Assembly: GCA_021813585.1 (NCBI GenBank)
Contig: JAKAJV010000102.1
Coordinates: 80,685-144,684, forward strand
Direction: 5' to 3'
DNA: 64,000 nt
Source: Bacteroidota bacterium
Lineage (GTDB): Bacteria > Bacteroidota > Ignavibacteria > Ignavibacteriales > Ignavibacteriaceae
The stretch's first letter is position 1, and each line of letters starts with the position of its first letter. Position numbers and translations under genes: made by a program. This document shows, piece after piece, positions 60,765 to 64,000 of this stretch. Below the pieces are notes generated by a model. It had not been told where the DNA came from. It saw only the letters and a list, made by a program, of their open reading frames with translations, and made no database searches.

Positions 60765-61817
60765 CTATTCAGTTAAAGTTATTTTTCCGCCGTGAACAAA
60801 ATTTCCCGGCTCGAATCCGTTTTCTAATGCAAGATGATTTACCAATAACTGTACCGGCATTATGCTCTGAACCGCAAACAGATATTCATCCTGTTGGTTC
60901 ATTACTATTACTTTGATATTCGGATCAGATGTATGAGGATCTTCGTTAGTAATAATAAACACCTTTCCTTTATACTTTGCTATATCGGCTGCCATCCTTA
61001 TACTTTGCTTGTATGTTTTACCATCTGCAGCAAACATGATTGATTTGAAGCCGGGCTTGATCATTTCCATCGGTCCGTGCCTGAACTCTCCGCCGAGCGT
61101 CCCGGCAGCAGCAATCTTAGCTGCTTCTTTAAACATAAGCTCGCTCTGCTGGGCATTGGCAAACAAAGGTCCGCGCCCGATGAATTGAACAAAATCTACA
61201 TTACCGAAGAAGGAAAACTTATCTTCCATTATGCTCTCATAATTTGCAAGGAAGACTTCGGAATCGGCAATTAGTTTTTTAACCTGGGTAATCTTATCAT
61301 TGCCCCATTTGCCCATCAGGTACCATCCGAGTATAGCTATAACCAGAGTTAAAGTTGTATAAGTCTTGGTCGAAGTCATTTCTTCCTTCCCAGCTTTGCT
61401 TAACAAAGTTTCGGCTGCATTCTTAGAAAGGTAGCTTTCATTTTCGTTGCTTACTCCAAGACAGGAAATATTACCGGCAAGTTCCTCGATAAACTTAACT
61501 ACTTCATAGCTTTCACCGGATTGAGAGATGCACACAACCAGCACCTTGCTGCTTAATATTGATGAATGATAATATATAAGCTCGCTGGTGTTTATTGCAA
61601 AGGAATGAATACCTAGCCTATTAAACAAACAAGCTGCTGCATAGGATGTAAAATACGAGCTTCCCATACCTGTAAAGATTATATTTTTATAATTCCCCTT
61701 GTTTAATAGCTCTTTAATCTTCTTTAGCTTATTTATGCCTTCTTCACTGCAATAAAAATCTAAAGTCGATTCGAGAGATTTTGGCTGGCCTAAAATTTCA
61801 GATAAAAACTTGTTCAT
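60765..61817 (-). CDS. SIS-domain sugar-phosphate isomerase/deaminase (AgaS/GlmS-like)
   Basis: A 350-residue protein with two SIS domains. The start at 61817 overlaps the stop of the upstream gene by one base (TAATG) and is preferred over 61853. Domain one shows NIIFTGMGSSYFTSYAAACL and VCISQSGESYEVVKFI; domain two shows FIGRGPLFANAQQSELMFKEAAKIAAAGTLGGEFRHGPMEMI, close to GlmS and AgaS. It should isomerise or deaminate an amino-sugar phosphate to a fructose phosphate type product. The context (AgaR-like regulator, ROK kinase, GH89) supports a hexosamine. No glutamine amidotransferase domain is present, so it is not a full GlmS. Confidence 0.9.
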   Translation of the reverse strand: MNKFLSEILGQPKSLESTLDFYCSEEGINKLKKIKELLNKGNYKNIIFTGMGSSYFTSYAAACLFNRLGIHSFAINTSELIYYHSSILSSKVLVVCISQSGESYEVVKFIEELAGNISCLGVSNENESYLSKNAAETLLSKAGKEEMTSTKTYTTLTLVIAILGWYLMGKWGNDKITQVKKLIADSEVFLANYESIMEDKFSFFGNVDFVQFIGRGPLFANAQQSELMFKEAAKIAAAGTLGGEFRHGPMEMIKPGFKSIMFAADGKTYKQSIRMAADIAKYKGKVFIITNEDPHTSDPNIKVIVMNQQDEYLFAVQSIMPVQLLVNHLALENGFEPGNFVHGGKITLTE

Positions 61818-62806
61818 TATTTTACTTTCACCGCTCTTAGTTCCCAATTCCACTTATTCAAATCCAGACAGTGGGAATAGAAAATATATAATTGATTATT
61901 AAACACGTACTGGAATGCGCAGGCATCATCATCTGGAAGCAGAGGATTGTTTGCCAACTTCTTGTAAGGTCCTTCAACATTCTTGCTTTCATACGCTAAC
62001 GTTACCCACTTGTTGTCCCACTGACCTTCTTTGATTGATTCAATCAGCAAGTAATATTTATTATTGTAATATGCTATTGAAGGCGAAGCAATTGTATAGC
62101 TGGAAGTTAAAAGCGTTTTCGGTCTTGCATTCTTCAGTCCTTCGATAGTCTTGCTTTTTAGAATCTTGATCTGCCAGAAATTCTTTATCTTTTTTATATA
62201 CTTTGTCTTTTTGTTAATATCCTGCCGCCCAACTAAAGGCTTGTCGTTGCTTCTTTCAACGCCGTGGTAATAGGTTAAATAAAAATATCCGTCCTGTTTG
62301 TTAAAGAAGATGAAAGGATTTTGGTTTTGAGTCCCTACTTCTCTTTTTACTACTACTGTTGTATCGCCGAAGTTGATGCCGTCTTTACTTGTCAGCATTA
62401 CAATACGGCTGTCGTTATTTTCATTATACTGGGCATAGAACATGTAAAAGACGTTATCAGCCAATACAACAGAAGGCCATCTGCAATCTCCATGGATAAT
62501 CGGATTGCCTTCATATTTATCCCAATGAATCAGATCGTTGCTTCTAACAAGCCCACCCTTTCTCAACTGTGGATCTCCACCGTAATAAGAAAGCCCGTAA
62601 TATCCCCAATATTTATAGCCGTCTTTATTTGCTTTTACTACTGATAATGTATGAACCTTATTGTAATCCCATTTACCGCTGTCGCCTTCCAGGACAACTA
62701 TACTCTTGGTGATTGGCGGGTAGCTCGCTTCTTGCGCATATTGTTTGCACGCTAATAAGAATACTATAAGGACGGTTAATAAATTACCTAACATTTTAAT
62801 CTTCAT
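61817..62806 (-). CDS. Secreted five-bladed propeller glycosidase-like protein (GH43/GH117-like)
   Basis: A 329-residue protein with a signal peptide (NLLTVLIVFLLACKQYAQ); the Cys in LLACKQ could also make it a lipoprotein. The sequence shows repeated propeller blades: LSVVKANKDGYKYWGYYGLSYYGG, GLVRSNDLIHWDKYEGNP, GDCRWPSVVLADNVFYMFYAQYNEN and SPSIAYYNNKYYLLIES. This is the pattern of GH43, GH117 and related five-bladed glycosidases; the exact family is not clear. It is the first gene after the DeoR-type regulator. The start is supported by AAGG upstream, and it is probably periplasmic. Confidence 0.75.
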   Translation of the reverse strand: MKIKMLGNLLTVLIVFLLACKQYAQEASYPPITKSIVVLEGDSGKWDYNKVHTLSVVKANKDGYKYWGYYGLSYYGGDPQLRKGGLVRSNDLIHWDKYEGNPIIHGDCRWPSVVLADNVFYMFYAQYNENNDSRIVMLTSKDGINFGDTTVVVKREVGTQNQNPFIFFNKQDGYFYLTYYHGVERSNDKPLVGRQDINKKTKYIKKIKNFWQIKILKSKTIEGLKNARPKTLLTSSYTIASPSIAYYNNKYYLLIESIKEGQWDNKWVTLAYESKNVEGPYKKLANNPLLPDDDACAFQYVFNNQLYIFYSHCLDLNKWNWELRAVKVK

Positions 62807-62841
62807 ATGTGATACCTTTTTTAATTTTTTATTTTTGGTTA

Positions 62842-63621
62842 TTAGACAATTACAACTTCAACTCCCATTTCGTTTAGCTTTTGTATTTCGGCTTTATCCA
62901 TCTTTTTGGTAGTTATGATTTTATTTATTTCTTTAATCTGGCAGATTACGCCGAGACTTCTTCTACCGAACTTGGATGAGTCGACCAACAGAATATTTTC
63001 TCCTGCGCGCTGCATCATTACACGGCTAGTGTTTGCCTCAATAATATCGGGAGTCGTCAAACCGGTTTCATAATCAATTCCGTCAACGCCATGGAATAAT
63101 TTATCAGCCGAAACTTTACGCAATATATCGTCGGCGAAAGGTCCTACTAATGTCGAAGAATTTTTCTGTAAAGCACCGCCAGTTAAAATTATTTCACAAT
63201 CGCTTGCCGAGAGTTCAAGCGCAATGTTTACAGCGTTTGTAATTACCGTAATGCCCTTCAAGTTTTTCATATTTCTGGCAAGCTGCGTTGTAGTCGAACC
63301 GGAATCTAATATTACAACATCACCGTCCGATATTAGCTTTACGGCTTCATCAGCTATTCGTTGCTTTTCATCTGCATTCAGCTTTTCTTTTTCATTTAAG
63401 TTTAGCCCGTGGAACAAAGGCTTATGCAATATGGCTCCGCCGTGTGTACGCTTCAGCAGCCCCTGGCTCTCCAGGATATCCAAATCTTTTCTTATTGTTA
63501 CAGATGTCGTATTAAATTCTTTTGTAAGATCTGCTATCAGGACTCTATTTTCCCTTTCAAGTTTCTTCATTATTCCCCTCATACGTTCTTCTTGAAATAC
63601 TTTCTGATCGTTGCTTTCCAT
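62842..63621 (-). CDS. DeoR/AgaR-family transcriptional regulator
   Basis: A 259-residue DeoR-type regulator. The N-terminal winged helix is clear (NRVLIADLTKEFNTTSVTIRK, then DLDILESQGLLKRTHGGAIL, about residues 24-66), followed by the sugar-phosphate-sensing domain with DGDVVILDSGSTTTQLARNM, GVDGIDYETGLTT and LVDSSKFGRRSL. The start has AGGAG six bases upstream. It heads the amino-sugar-type operon, with four phased T-tract arrays upstream that look like AgaR-type operators. It would be released by an amino-sugar phosphate made by the ROK and SIS proteins. Confidence 0.93.
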   Translation of the reverse strand: MESNDQKVFQEERMRGIMKKLERENRVLIADLTKEFNTTSVTIRKDLDILESQGLLKRTHGGAILHKPLFHGLNLNEKEKLNADEKQRIADEAVKLISDGDVVILDSGSTTTQLARNMKNLKGITVITNAVNIALELSASDCEIILTGGALQKNSSTLVGPFADDILRKVSADKLFHGVDGIDYETGLTTPDIIEANTSRVMMQRAGENILLVDSSKFGRRSLGVICQIKEINKIITTKKMDKAEIQKLNEMGVEVVIV

Positions 63622-64000
63622 TTGCTTCTCCTATACTTTAATAATAACTTTTTAATTCTTACAAAATGAAAATTAAATGAACAAACTTTCTTTTACTTCT
63701 GTTTTAGAATTTATTGCATTTTTTATATTTACTTTGTTTTGTTTTTCTTTTATTTCAATAATAGCGTGATATTTTTAAAAAAGCAAATTAATTTTTAATT
63801 TTTCAATATTTTTCTTTGCTTTACTTTCGATTTAAGATAGGATACAAGGAAACAGTTAATTTTCTTTTATTTTGCTCTGATTTGTTTTATGAGCGGTTTT
63901 CATTTCAATCATATCATCTTTAACGCTTTCAGCTTGACTAATGTTCATGTATTAGATTGCTGAGATTGGTGTCTCTATTTAAAATTGCCGAACAAATCAA
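63622..64000. other. AT-rich promoter region upstream of the DeoR-led operon
   Basis: About 380 bp with no gene on either strand. It contains four arrays of period-5 T tracts (63686-63705, 63732-63756, 63809-63833, 63864-63888), which are the most likely regulator sites. It should hold the operon promoter, which I cannot place exactly. Confidence 0.5.
63686..63888. promoter_or_regulatory. Four period-5 TTTC-type arrays, candidate DeoR/AgaR operators
   Basis: Array 1: CTTTC TTTTA CTTCT GTTTT. Array 2: CTTTG TTTTG TTTTT CTTTT ATTTC. Array 3: TTTTT CTTTG CTTTA CTTTC GATTT. Array 4: CTTTT ATTTT GCTCT GATTT GTTTT. Each repeats a T tract every five bases, like the CTTTC-type direct repeats reported for AgaR operators. 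Low-complexity AT-rich sequence is the alternative. Confidence 0.45.

Noticed and set aside
1..64000. CRISPR array, tRNA, rRNA or insertion sequence
   Set aside because: No regularly spaced repeats with unique spacers, no cloverleaf or rRNA-like sequence and no transposase frame were seen by reading; a tool search could still find a weak tRNA.

Overview
The window looks like a chromosomal segment of a Gram-negative bacterium of the Bacteroidetes/Chlorobi/Ignavibacteria side of the tree, most likely an ignavibacterium-like anaerobe. Reasons: four large secreted proteins end in the type IX secretion (T9SS) sorting domain with the core QNYPNPFNPxT and a terminal K(M)xxxK, typical of Ignavibacteria and relatives. 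There is a PorV-type barrel, there are two TonB receptors with carboxypeptidase-like N-terminal domains, and no SusD homologue is seen. This assignment is inference from protein style; no rRNA or other marker is present.

Layout. Positions 1-2054 (plus strand) hold the 3' part of a citrate lyase alpha subunit gene and a patatin-like phospholipase gene. From 2141 to the end every credible gene is on the minus strand. 2141-4982 carries an uncharacterised lipoprotein/anchored coiled-coil pair, a gene-poor stretch with degenerate repeats, and an AhpD-like protein.

5113-33923 reads (from high to low coordinates) as a mannoside-type glycan locus. It runs: LacI regulator with a perfect 20-bp operator at its own start, zinc alcohol dehydrogenase, a T9SS protein with an internal duplication, a TonB receptor, a large secreted protein with a T9SS-like C-terminus, a PorV-like barrel, a SurA/parvulin-like foldase, a sugar ABC importer (binding lipoprotein and two permeases, no ATPase here), two GH130 enzymes, secreted alpha/alpha-barrel-type enzymes and a cytoplasmic GH2 beta-mannosidase. 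The likely logic is capture at the surface, TonB import, periplasmic trimming, ABC import, then GH130 and GH2 cleavage in the cytoplasm.

34208-63621 is a second, amino-sugar-flavoured glycan locus. It runs: DeoR/AgaR-type regulator preceded by period-5 T-tract arrays, a five-bladed propeller glycosidase-like protein, SIS isomerase/deaminase, FucP/NagP-like MFS transporter, ROK kinase, GH2 exo-glycosidase, secreted MetX-like alpha/beta hydrolase, TonB receptor, secreted beta-helix and DUF4855 T9SS proteins, a second secreted GH2 resembling exo-beta-glucosaminidase, DUF2961/GH172, GH3, GH89 alpha-N-acetylglucosaminidase and an SSS sodium symporter. A heteropolysaccharide or glycoconjugate containing hexosamine is the natural guess for its substrate.

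Between and inside these genes are small dispersed elements: three intergenic copies of a GGAGTAATGGA-type inverted repeat, CTGCCTGC/GCAGGCAG palindromes (one inserted in frame inside a GH2 gene), a degenerate inverted pair at 4319-4466, and short remnants around 40864-40986 and 45126-45404. No tRNA, rRNA, CRISPR array or insertion sequence was recognised.
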